NCBI GenBank assembly: GCA_017997855.1
Contig: JAGOEF010000118.1
Coordinates: 1 to 5,730, forward strand
Direction: 5' to 3'
Source: Bacteroidales bacterium
GTDB lineage: Bacteria > Bacteroidota > Bacteroidia > Bacteroidales > ML635J-15
DNA: 5,730 nucleotides
Shown: in pieces, positions 1 to 5,730 of the stretch
Layout of the letters: each line of letters opens with the position of its first letter
Position numbering within the stretch: the first letter of the stretch is position 1
Notes under the pieces: generated by a model
Told to the model about the DNA's origin: nothing
What the model saw: the letters and a program-made list of their open reading frames with translations, nothing else
Databases searched by the model: none
Made by a program: the position numbers and the translations under genes

Positions 1-76
1 CAGCGACCCGGAATCAATGTTACACAGTATGGGCATGATGGCATGGTTGGCAATCAGTAGTTTAAATTCTTTGTAA
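1..76 (+). other. Possible 3' tail of an upstream gene (frame undecided)
   Basis: The first bases are open in two plus-strand frames. One begins at base 1 and stops with TAG at 58-60, ending in GMVGNQ. The other begins at base 2 and stops with TAA at 74-76, ending in a hydrophobic stretch MAWLAISSLNSL. The minus strand is also open over the same bases. Either plus frame could be the end of a gene lying to the left, and the fragment is too short for me to choose or to recognise a family. The bases from 77 to 175 show no gene and no clear terminator. Confidence 0.3.
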
Positions 77-175
77 TCGCTCTAGTAATTTTTCCGAAAT
101 TGTATTGAAGAACAGAATTTATTCAATAGTATATTGGTTAGAAATACGATAAATTTGCTTAGGAAATTACTCGCC

Positions 176-781
176 ATGAAAACCCTGAAACAAACCGGAT
201 TGCTTCTTGGAGCCGTACTGCTACTGGCATGTTCGGGAAACCGGAAACCAGAAGCCAATATTGATGATACGGGCGGAAAACAGCCGGGGAAAAAGCCGGT
301 TCCCCAAACTGATACTGTTGTGAATAGTGAACCCGAGGTTTTCGAGGATGTGATTTATACCCAATATGTCAACGAACGATTTCACTTTAGTGTGTATTAC
401 CCCGATTTTTTAATTCCTCAGGGTGAATCGATGAATGGTGATGGACAAAAGTTTTTGGCAGCCGACAGTAGTGCGTTTATGCTGGCTTACGGAGTGCTCA
501 ATTTATCGGAAACCCTGCAACAGGATTTTGAGTTGGCTACAACCGATAATCAGTATTATGAATCAGGTTTCGAAATAACTTATAAAACTTTTGGAGAAAC
601 CTGGTATGTGATTAACGGAATTCATGGACAAAACATGTTTTACGTACATGCTGTTATGAATGGCAGCGAAGTAATTAATGTATATTTTGAATATCCGCTC
701 AGCGAAAAACAAAAATACGAAACATTGATAAAGCAAGTGGTTGCCAGCTTGGTGTTTACACACAAGAACCACGAAGTTTAG
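176..781 (+). CDS. Lipoprotein with PsbP/DUF1795-like domain
   Basis: Predicted 201-residue envelope lipoprotein of unknown role. The reading frame is open from a TTG at 134, but I choose the ATG at 176. From there the protein opens with a classical lipoprotein signal: a basic start MKTLKQ, a leucine-rich segment, and the lipobox LLAC with the lipidated cysteine at residue 19. An AGGAAA ten bases upstream of the ATG could serve as a ribosome site. Residues 20 to about 55 are a polar linker rich in Gly, Lys and Pro. The rest is a globular domain opening with RFHFSVYYP (68-76) and closing with a helix and ASLVF. That pattern (an F-x-F-S-V-x-Y-P strand at the front, a final helix followed by S-[LF]) is typical of PsbP/Mog1/DUF1795-like folds, which is an inference here. 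The lipoprotein signal is solid; the function is unknown. The gene stands alone on its strand, 132 bases ahead of the next. Confidence 0.85.
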   Translation: MKTLKQTGLLLGAVLLLACSGNRKPEANIDDTGGKQPGKKPVPQTDTVVNSEPEVFEDVIYTQYVNERFHFSVYYPDFLIPQGESMNGDGQKFLAADSSAFMLAYGVLNLSETLQQDFELATTDNQYYESGFEITYKTFGETWYVINGIHGQNMFYVHAVMNGSEVINVYFEYPLSEKQKYETLIKQVVASLVFTHKNHEV

Positions 782-864
782 CGGCAATAATAAAGTTGTG
801 GTACAAGTCTGAATCATCAATGTTTTGTCGATTTGCTTGTATAATCATATTATTCCGTAAAACA

Positions 865-896
865 GTTGTTGCATAATCGAAAATTTATTAATTTTG
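865..896 (+). promoter_or_regulatory. Bacteroidota-type promoter of the zinc-ribbon gene
   Basis: The eight bases TAATTTTG at 889-896 fit the Bacteroidota -7 element TAnnTTTG exactly. Twenty bases upstream is GTTG (865-868), one mismatch from the -33 element TTTG. Transcription would begin at about 902-903, only some 11 bases before the ATG at 914 and 17 before the one at 920. This supports starting the gene at one of those codons rather than at the TTG at 866, which would lie upstream of the predicted transcript. The -33 part is weak. Confidence 0.5.
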
Positions 897-913
897 GAGT
901 GTACAATAAAACA

Positions 914-1318
914 ATGCCTATGAACGCAGATTATATTTGCCCCAAGTGCGGCGGCTACCTGAAAGTGAAGCATCACATCATATTGCTGACCAAAAACAGC
1001 AAGGGCGATTCTGCGCTCGTGCTTCTCAGTCCCGAAGTAGGAGATTACAGTTTCAAAATTCATCCTTCGGTAAAAATTGCTGATGGCGAGCACACCAATT
1101 TTATCTGTCCGATTTGCTACGAAAACCTGAATAGCGAAGACCTTGATAAAAATCTGGCCAGGCTGACCCGTATCGATGAAAACGGCCATAAATCGGATGT
1201 GGTATTTTCCCAGATAAAAGGCGAGAAATGCACATTTAAAATTACTGAACATGGCATTGAAGCCTATGGCGACCATACCGAAAACTACCTGAATCATTTT
1301 GGCTTACAGTCGGAGTAA
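914..1318 (+). CDS. Small zinc-ribbon-like protein with two CPxC motifs
   Basis: Predicted cytosolic protein of 134 residues that I do not recognise as a named family. Two CPxC knuckles, CPKC at residues 9-12 and CPIC at 65-68, together offer four cysteines for one zinc ion, as in a split zinc ribbon. The segment between them (KHHIILLTKNSKGDSALVLL and on to HPSV) looks like beta strands inserted in the ribbon. The C-terminal third has acidic and basic stretches and no membrane segment or signal peptide. The start is taken at ATG 914, with ATG 920 (MNADYICPKCGG) equally possible. The frame also runs back to a TTG at 866, which I reject because the likely promoter is at 889-896. The gene ends 15 bases before the A tract of the bidirectional terminator. 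A nucleic-acid or protein-binding role would be a guess; I assign none. Confidence 0.8.
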   Translation: MPMNADYICPKCGGYLKVKHHIILLTKNSKGDSALVLLSPEVGDYSFKIHPSVKIADGEHTNFICPICYENLNSEDLDKNLARLTRIDENGHKSDVVFSQIKGEKCTFKITEHGIEAYGDHTENYLNHFGLQSE

Positions 1319-1333
1319 GCCAGTTGAAATATT

Positions 1334-1364
1334 AAAAAAAACGCTCCGATCGGAGCGTTTTTTT
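1334..1364. terminator. Bidirectional rho-independent terminator
   Basis: A perfect 16-base palindrome, CGCTCCGATCGGAGCG (1342-1357), is preceded by eight A (1334-1341) and followed by seven T (1358-1364). It therefore reads as a GC-rich hairpin with a T tract on either strand. It lies 15 bases after the stop of the zinc-ribbon gene on the plus strand and 2 bases after the stop of the dipeptidase gene on the minus strand. It most likely ends both convergent transcripts. Confidence 0.93.
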
Positions 1365-1366
1365 GT

Positions 1367-2734
1367 TTATGCCATTTCGGCAAAGTACTTGTAAAATAAC
1401 GGAATGGTTTCGATCCCCTTGTAGAATTGTTCGAGCGGGAAATTCTCGTTCGGAGAGTGAATGGCGTCCGACTCAAGGCCAAATCCAAGCAATATCGATT
1501 TTATGCCCAGTTCTTTTTCGAAAGTTGAGATAATCGGAATGCTGCCTCCGCTGCGGAAAGGAACGGCTTGTTTTCCAAACGAATCGTAAAGGGCTTTTTC
1601 GGCTGCTTTGTACGCCGGATGGTCAATCGGACACACATAACCCTGTCCGCCATGCAAAGGTGTTACCTTGACTGTAACATAATCGGGTGCTATCGATTCG
1701 AAATGTTTTACAAATAACTCCGATATTTTGTGATTATCCTGGTTGGGAACGAGTCGCGTTGAAATTTTTGCATACGCTTTCGATGGCAGAACTGTTTTTG
1801 CTCCTTCACCGGTATAGCCACCCCAGATGCCGCATACATCAAACGATGGTCTGATTCCGGTACGCTCAGTGGTGGTAAATCCTTTTTCGCCTTTTAAGGC
1901 TTTCACTTTCAGTGCGGTTTTGTAGTTCTCTTCGTTATATGGCGCCAATGCATAGAGGGCTCTTTCTTTATCGCTTACTTCGAGAACATCGTCGTAAAAT
2001 CCGGGGATGGTAACTTTCCCGTTTTCGTCCTGCATTGTTGCAATCAATTTGCATAATACGTTTACCGGATTGGCAACTGCACCTCCAAACAGGCCAGAGT
2101 GCAGGTCGCGGCAAGGTCCGGTTACTTCGACTTCCCAATACGACAAACCCCTCAGGCCTGTGGTAATGGTCGGAATTCCGGGGCCAATCATTCCGGTGTC
2201 GGAAACCAGGATTACGTCGGCCTTTAGTTTGTCTTTGTTTTCGGCACACCATGTTGTCAGTGCCGGAGACCCGATTTCTTCCTCGCCTTCGATCATAAAT
2301 TTGACATTACAGGGTAATGTTCCGGTTTTTATCATCAATTCGAAAGCCTTGGCATGCATGAAACCCTGTCCTTTATCGTCGTCTGCGCCACGCGCCCAGA
2401 TTTTTCCATCTTTTACAACCGGTTCAAAAGGTTTGGTATCCCATTTGTCAATAGGATCAACCGGCATTACATCGTAGTGCCCATATACCAAAACTGTCGG
2501 CTTCGTGGGGTCGATTATTTTTTCGCCATACACTACAGGATTCCCCGATGTTTCGCACAATTCGGCCATGTCGGCTCCCGAATCAAGCAATGTTTTTTTC
2601 CAGTATTCGGCTGCCACCTTCATGTCGTGTTTGTGTTCCGACATCGAACTGATGGATGGAATTCTGATGAGGCCGAACAATTCGTCGAGGAAGCGGTCTT
2701 TGTTAGCTTCGATGTAATTTTTAATGGTATTCAT
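1367..2734 (-). CDS. M20-family metallo-dipeptidase
   Basis: Complete 455-residue zinc peptidase of the M20 family, dipeptidase/CNDP-like branch, expected to hydrolyse dipeptides or short peptides in the cytosol. It has no signal peptide. The two-metal site is intact by comparison with the family: H86 in GHYDVMP with D88, bridging D119 in ADDDKGQ, catalytic E152 and ligand E153 in EGEEEIGS, D179 in VSDTG, and H426 in AIHSPNE. H212 in DLHSG lies in the inserted lid/dimerisation domain (roughly residues 190-350) and matches the histidine that reaches across the dimer in relatives. Length is normal for the family. The ATG at 2732-2734 lacks a Shine-Dalgarno sequence, as is common in Bacteroidota. 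It starts 15 bases after the outer-membrane gene stops, so the two are probably co-transcribed. Exact substrate cannot be told from sequence; DapE or carboxypeptidase G2-type activity is less likely given the long lid and the CNDP-like motifs. Confidence 0.95.
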   Translation of the reverse strand: MNTIKNYIEANKDRFLDELFGLIRIPSISSMSEHKHDMKVAAEYWKKTLLDSGADMAELCETSGNPVVYGEKIIDPTKPTVLVYGHYDVMPVDPIDKWDTKPFEPVVKDGKIWARGADDDKGQGFMHAKAFELMIKTGTLPCNVKFMIEGEEEIGSPALTTWCAENKDKLKADVILVSDTGMIGPGIPTITTGLRGLSYWEVEVTGPCRDLHSGLFGGAVANPVNVLCKLIATMQDENGKVTIPGFYDDVLEVSDKERALYALAPYNEENYKTALKVKALKGEKGFTTTERTGIRPSFDVCGIWGGYTGEGAKTVLPSKAYAKISTRLVPNQDNHKISELFVKHFESIAPDYVTVKVTPLHGGQGYVCPIDHPAYKAAEKALYDSFGKQAVPFRSGGSIPIISTFEKELGIKSILLGFGLESDAIHSPNENFPLEQFYKGIETIPLFYKYFAEMA

Positions 2735-2749
2735 ATTAAATTATTTGAG

Positions 2750-3385
2750 TTAATATTTTGCTTTATATGCCGAACTGAAATAAAAATGTAGTTGCGCCCC
2801 CACCACCTGATATTCTTTATTGAAGCTGCCGTAGAGCGAAGTGCCTATACCCAGATCGTAGAAAAATTTCCAGGTAAACTGAAGCTCAGTGTGTGCGCCA
2901 GCGGTGTGAAAATATCGGTAAAAATCGACACCCCAATCGTTAGTGTAACTGTAGAGTGAACCAAACGACCAGGTAGGTCCGATGAAAAATGCAAAGTTGA
3001 AGTGATTGAATTCGAAGCGCAGACCGGCTCCCAAATGTACGTCGTTAAGTCGTATCATGGGGCGTTTCAGAAAAAACTGGTCACTGCTGTAATGATACCC
3101 CAGATTAAAATACATGGCGTGGTAGCGGTGGTGATAGGCCAGCGCAAAATTTGTCTGATCCGACCTAAGATTGGTGGCATAACCGTAGCCTATGCCCGCA
3201 GTGAACCAATTGCTGCCGGTCTTGTACACTTTGTCACCGATTTTAATGGTCGGATACATTCTGTCCCATTTCGAAAGTTCGGGAGTTGGCTTTGATTCAC
3301 GGTTCTGTCGCTGCGAATAAACCCAACCGGACTGCATAACGAGCAAGATGAAAACAATTGCGTATGTAAAAATAGACCTCATCAT
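2750..3385 (-). CDS. Predicted small outer-membrane beta-barrel protein
   Basis: Predicted secreted protein of 211 residues that I do not recognise as a named family. Residues 1 to about 24 form a Sec signal peptide (MMRS, then the hydrophobic YAIVFILLVM, then a likely cut after VYS). After a polar segment with KWDRMYPTIKIGDKVYK, the rest is a run of short alternating, aromatic-rich strands with Gly turns, for example WFTAGIGYGYA, MYFNLGYHYS, HLGAGLRFEF, FAFFIGPTWSFGS, ELQFTWKFFYDLGIG and AQLHFYF. This is typical of a small outer-membrane barrel, perhaps of 8 to 10 strands. The chain ends in a tyrosine. Two adjacent ATG codons (3383-3385 and 3380-3382) could start it; I use the first. It lies upstream of, and probably in one transcript with, the dipeptidase gene. 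The 97-base repeat array begins 134 bases upstream of its start. The barrel prediction is an inference from the residue pattern. Confidence 0.8.
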   Translation of the reverse strand: MMRSIFTYAIVFILLVMQSGWVYSQRQNRESKPTPELSKWDRMYPTIKIGDKVYKTGSNWFTAGIGYGYATNLRSDQTNFALAYHHRYHAMYFNLGYHYSSDQFFLKRPMIRLNDVHLGAGLRFEFNHFNFAFFIGPTWSFGSLYSYTNDWGVDFYRYFHTAGAHTELQFTWKFFYDLGIGTSLYGSFNKEYQVVGAQLHFYFSSAYKAKY

Positions 3386-3503
3386 AATATTTCGGCTAAA
3401 AATACTAAAAACGTTTGTTTTACGAAATTATTTTCTGTTGGAGTCGCAGTTTCGACATAAATTGCATGGTTGAAGTTTATGGATTTGGTAAAGATTAATG
3501 GGG

Positions 3504-3517
3504 TTAAAAGCTTTTAA
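3504..3517. repeat. Perfect palindrome at the left edge of the array
   Basis: TTAAAAGCTTTTAA is a perfect 14-base palindrome ending two bases before the first 34-base core. It occurs once, is not part of the 97-base unit, and marks the junction between unique sequence and the array. AT-rich palindromes of this length can arise by chance, so a role is not shown. Confidence 0.5.
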
Positions 3518-3519
3518 AA

Positions 3520-4038
3520 TTATCCGTTACTTAACGGTTAATAAACGGCTATTTCTACCGGGGCATTGCAGTGCAAGGATTTATATAGTTCGGAAATCGG
3601 GTTTTTATTCCAAAAATTATCCGTTACTTAACGGTTAATAAACGGCTATTTCTGCAGAGGTATTGCAGTGCAAGGATTTATATAGCTCGGAAATCAGGTT
3701 TTTATCTCAAAAATTATCCGTTACTTAACGGTTAATAAACGGTTATTTCTACAGAGGTATTGCAGTGCAAGGATTTATATGCTTCGAAAATCGGGTTTTT
3801 ATTCAAAAAATTATCCGTTACTTAACGGTTAATAAACGGCTATTTCTACAGAGGTATTGCAGTGCAAGGATTTATATGCTTCGAAAATCGGGTTTTTATT
3901 CCAAAAATTATCCGTTACTTAACGGTTAATAAACGGCTATTTCTGCAGAGGCATTGCAGTGCAAGGATTTATATGCTTCGAAAATCGGGTTTTTATCTCA
4001 AAATTTATCCGTTACTTAACGGTTAATAAACGGCTATT
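3520..4038. repeat. Tandem array of 97-base units, 5 full plus 1 partial
   Basis: Units start at 3520, 3617, 3714, 3811, 3908 and 4005, an exact 97-base step each time with no insertion or deletion. The first 34 bases of the unit (the core, TTATCCGTTA through GGCTATT) are identical in five copies and differ by one base (C to T at unit position 30) in the third. The sixth copy consists of the core only (4005-4038). The 63-base linker differs at 13 positions among five copies. Unit bases 46-67, starting ATTGCAGTGCAAGG, are invariant. The core contains two 10-base arms, TTATCCGTTA and TAACGGTTAA, around CT, complementary at 9 of 10 positions. The linker has a second dyad TTGCA-G-TGCAA. The period is not a multiple of three and every unit carries stop codons, so it is not coding. 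Function and family are unknown to me. Confidence 0.97.
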
Positions 4039-4040
4039 CT

Positions 4041-4057
4041 CATATAAGCCATATAAG
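4041..4057. repeat. Short direct repeat at the right edge of the array
   Basis: CATATAAG occurs twice (4041-4048 and 4050-4057) with one base between, starting two bases after the last core ends. It may be a remnant of an insertion or slippage event, or chance in AT-rich DNA. Confidence 0.4.
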
Positions 4058-4087
4058 GCAATGTTTTACAGCAATTGAAACATCAAT

Positions 4088-4104
4088 ATTATTTCGAAAA
4101 TAAT
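4088..4104 (-). terminator. Weak AT-rich hairpin after the DUF3109 gene
   Basis: ATTATTT and AAATAAT form a 7-base-pair stem around a CGA loop, 16 bases past the stop of the DUF3109 gene on the minus strand. The stem is all A-T pairs and no long T tract follows, so as a rho-independent terminator it is poor. It is the only candidate between the mutS2/DUF3109 transcript and the array. Confidence 0.25.
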
Positions 4105-4120
4105 CCCTTGAATTCTGAAT

Positions 4121-4708
4121 TTAGTAATCATTTCGTATTACCCGACAATTTTTTGCTGCATAATCAAGCTGCTCATACCATTTTTCGCCGTAGCAACGTA
4201 TAAGTGCATCCTTCAAAAAAACATATACCGGCACTGCGTTTTCGCGACCCTTACTAATGGCTGCACTGCATATATCCCATACATGTACATTGACTGCCTC
4301 GTAGTTTCGGTAGCGGGTAATTCTCACAGGATACAAGTGACACGACAAAGGTTTCCGAAAGTCAATACGGCCTTCGGCCCATGCTTTCTCGAGAGCACAC
4401 ACGGCATTTCCTTCAGCATCGGAAATGGTAAAAACGCAGGCACCTTTACCCGGCAAGGTGTTGGTAACCAACTCACCATCAGGATCAAAAACGGCAACTC
4501 CGGTACTGTCAATAACGTTGAGACAAGCTTTTTGCAGGTCGCGGGTTATCGTCGGAAGTGCTCGCTCAATCTGATCCAGTTCATCCGGAAGAAGCGGAGC
4601 GCCTGCGTCACCTGCAATGCAACACATACCTTTGCAACGCGATAAGTCGCAAACAAATTTTTTCTCGATTACGTCAAAACTTACCAGTGTATTATCTATC
4701 TGTAACAT
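4121..4708 (-). CDS. DUF3109 family cysteine-rich protein
   Basis: Complete 195-residue cytosolic protein that I recognise as DUF3109-like, a family common in Bacteroidota and of unknown function. It resembles YkgJ-type cysteine cluster proteins thought to bind a metal or iron-sulfur cluster. The N-terminal part has C20, C25 and the pair C29-C30 (DLSRCKGMCC), followed by GDAGAPLL and an acidic helix. Further cysteines are C91 (GKGACVF), C104 (NAVCALEKAW), C123 with H124 (LSCHLYPVRI) and C147 (WDICSAA). The spread of conserved cysteines, with CxLYPVR following a positively charged stretch, is what suggests a bound metal. That it binds a cluster is an inference. The ATG at 4706-4708 comes 6 bases after the mutS2 stop with no Shine-Dalgarno sequence, so it is probably translated from the mutS2 transcript. 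Confidence 0.9.
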   Translation of the reverse strand: MLQIDNTLVSFDVIEKKFVCDLSRCKGMCCIAGDAGAPLLPDELDQIERALPTITRDLQKACLNVIDSTGVAVFDPDGELVTNTLPGKGACVFTISDAEGNAVCALEKAWAEGRIDFRKPLSCHLYPVRITRYRNYEAVNVHVWDICSAAISKGRENAVPVYVFLKDALIRCYGEKWYEQLDYAAKNCRVIRNDY

Positions 4709-4714
4709 GCCGAT

Positions 4715-5730
4715 TTATTTGAGTTGTACTACCGTGATGCCATCTCCGCCAAATCGAATGTCTTCGTCAGCAAAATACTGTACCTGTTTGATGGTCTTCA
4801 GGTATTCCCTGATACTTTTTCGAAGTATACCGTTTCCTTTACCATGTAATATTTTTACCTGAGAGATTCCCAAAACAATAGCATCGTCGATAAAAGCAGT
4901 TATCTCACCTAGTGCTTCATTTGCAGTCATTCCCCTAAGGTCGGTATAGGGTTTGAAATTGTTTCGAAGCTCGTTTATGTTTTTATATGCCGAACTATAG
5001 TGTATTGCTTTGGGCATTTTGATTGCTTCGGGGTCGGGTACTTTTTCGAGCTTGGTTTTGGCTATACTGGTAATAATATTATCGAAACGAACCACAGCGT
5101 TTTCGTCGCCTAAATCGGCAACTTCGCCAATGCTATCATGTCCCGAAATACGAACACGGCTGCCAATGTGTATTTCGTCCGGGTCGATTTCTACAATTTC
5201 GGGTTTCCGCGCTGCCAGTTGCTGAAGTTCTTTCTCGATTTCTGAATCTGCCGGTTCATTGGATGTTAGCTCAACCAGTGCATCGGTTTTCTCTTTCAGT
5301 TCACGGCGCAACTCCCTTGTCTTTTCTTTCTCGGCGTTGGCTTCTTTTATGGCTCTGATGGTTTTTTCGATATCGGCATTGATGTCTTTAATGATTTTTT
5401 CGGCTTTGCCACGGGCATCATCCAGAATTTTACGCTTTTCGCGCTGAAGCGCCAGCAGTTTTGTCTCATATTCGGTGCCTAGTGCTTCCAGCCTTTTCTC
5501 TTGTTGTCTGACCGCTATACGCTTTCGTTCGTAATACCGCTTGTCTTTAAGTGCTTTGCGCAGAATAGTGTCGAACTTTGTATGCTCGCTTCCGGCTTTC
5601 TGACGGGCATATTCAATTATTTCGGTGGATAAGCCGATGCGTGAAGCAATTTCGAGGGCATATGAATTACCGGGCAAGCCTCCCTGAAAAATAAAAGCCG
5701 GTTTCATGTCGGGGTTTATCATCATGGCTC
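4715..5730 (-). CDS. mutS2: Endonuclease MutS2, C-terminal part (cut by window edge)
   Basis: MutS2 binds branched DNA or collided ribosomes depending on the species. It carries a MutS-type ATPase and a C-terminal Smr domain. Only about 337 residues are visible; the N-terminal part, including the Walker A motif, lies beyond the right edge. The frame is open through the edge, so the ATG at 5723-5725 is internal. Numbered from that Met: residues 1-45 are the end of the ATPase domain (GGLPGNSYALEIASRIGL, the usual G-x-P-G-x-S-x-A signature); about 50-175 form a highly charged coiled coil; about 185-230 an SH3/KOW-like segment (GSRVRISG, GEVADL); and 255-336 the Smr domain with DLRG (262-265) and HGKGNGILR (294-302), both intact. 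It ends in GGDGITVVQLK, as is usual for the family. DUF3109 follows after 6 bases. Confidence 0.96.
   Translation of the reverse strand, partial: AMMINPDMKPAFIFQGGLPGNSYALEIASRIGLSTEIIEYARQKAGSEHTKFDTILRKALKDKRYYERKRIAVRQQEKRLEALGTEYETKLLALQREKRKILDDARGKAEKIIKDINADIEKTIRAIKEANAEKEKTRELRRELKEKTDALVELTSNEPADSEIEKELQQLAARKPEIVEIDPDEIHIGSRVRISGHDSIGEVADLGDENAVVRFDNIITSIAKTKLEKVPDPEAIKMPKAIHYSSAYKNINELRNNFKPYTDLRGMTANEALGEITAFIDDAIVLGISQVKILHGKGNGILRKSIREYLKTIKQVQYFADEDIRFGGDGITVVQLK

Larger units (their letters stand above)
3386..4120. other. Long non-coding gap holding the repeat array
   Basis: This 735-base interval lies between two minus-strand genes: upstream of the outer-membrane gene and downstream of the DUF3109 gene. 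I find no plausible coding region on either strand. Bases 3386-3519 are AT-rich leader, presumably with the promoter of the outer-membrane gene, although I see no clear TAnnTTTG match. Bases 3520-4038 are the tandem array. Bases 4039-4120 are AT-rich and hold a short direct repeat and a weak hairpin. Confidence 0.8.

Noticed and set aside
134..175. Longer lipoprotein starting at the TTG at 134
   Set aside because: It would put 14 extra residues before the signal peptide. The ATG at 176 gives a normal lipoprotein signal with the lipobox cysteine at residue 19.
845..1297. 150-residue minus-strand reading frame opposite the zinc-ribbon gene
   Set aside because: It mirrors the plus-strand gene, which has CPxC motifs, a promoter and a terminator. 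The antisense product has no recognisable feature.
2007..2791. Several plus-strand reading frames inside the dipeptidase gene
   Set aside because: The minus strand codes for a complete M20 enzyme with all metal ligands, so these are antisense shadows.
3520..4038. CRISPR array
   Set aside because: Repeat length (34) and the n+1 layout look right, but the five 63-base linkers are near-identical copies rather than unique spacers, and no cas gene is present.
3520..4038. Replication origin with DnaA boxes
   Set aside because: Each core begins TTATCC like a DnaA box, but the next bases (GTT) do not match the expected ACA. No dnaA or other origin genes are near.
3520..4038. Integron attC cassette array
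   Set aside because: There are no cassette-sized genes between repeats, no integrase, and the unit is far shorter than a gene cassette.
4283..4862. Plus-strand reading frames over the DUF3109 and mutS2 region
   Set aside because: They lie opposite well-supported minus-strand genes and show no motifs of their own.

Overview
The window looks like chromosomal DNA of a member of the Bacteroidota, probably in or near Bacteroidales/Marinilabiliales. Four things point there: a DUF3109-type cysteine-rich protein (a family I know mainly from Bacteroidota) next to mutS2, a match to the Bacteroidota -7 promoter motif TAnnTTTG, mostly absent Shine-Dalgarno sequences, and a secreted lipoprotein and a small outer-membrane barrel protein with Bacteroidota-like composition. 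I cannot name the genus.

Left part (1-1364, plus strand). After about 60 bases that may be the tail of an upstream gene come a lipoprotein with a PsbP/DUF1795-like domain (176-781) and a small protein with two CPxC zinc knuckles (914-1318), which has its own recognisable promoter. A perfect palindrome between an A tract and a T tract (1334-1364) is a bidirectional terminator shared with the convergent gene to its right.

Middle part (1367-3385, minus strand). A predicted outer-membrane beta-barrel protein (3385 to 2750) is followed after 15 bases by a complete M20-family dipeptidase (2734 to 1367). They are probably one transcript ending at the shared terminator.

Non-coding part (3386-4120). 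This 735-base gap holds the most unusual object in the window: a head-to-tail array with an exact 97-base period. It has five full units plus a sixth partial one (3520-4038). Each unit starts with a nearly invariant 34-base core built around an imperfect 22-base dyad. A 63-base linker follows, which is also conserved and carries a second dyad. The array begins and ends with the core. It has a CRISPR-like outline but is not a CRISPR, because the linkers are near copies of each other. It does not code for protein. I do not recognise it as a named element.

Right part (4121-5730, minus strand). The C-terminal part of MutS2 (end of the ATPase domain, coiled coil, SH3-like segment, Smr domain) enters from the right edge. 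After 6 bases it is followed by the DUF3109 protein, so the two are probably co-transcribed. The remaining genes are ordinary housekeeping or envelope functions and show no obvious joint pathway. The repeat array is the part that deserves attention.
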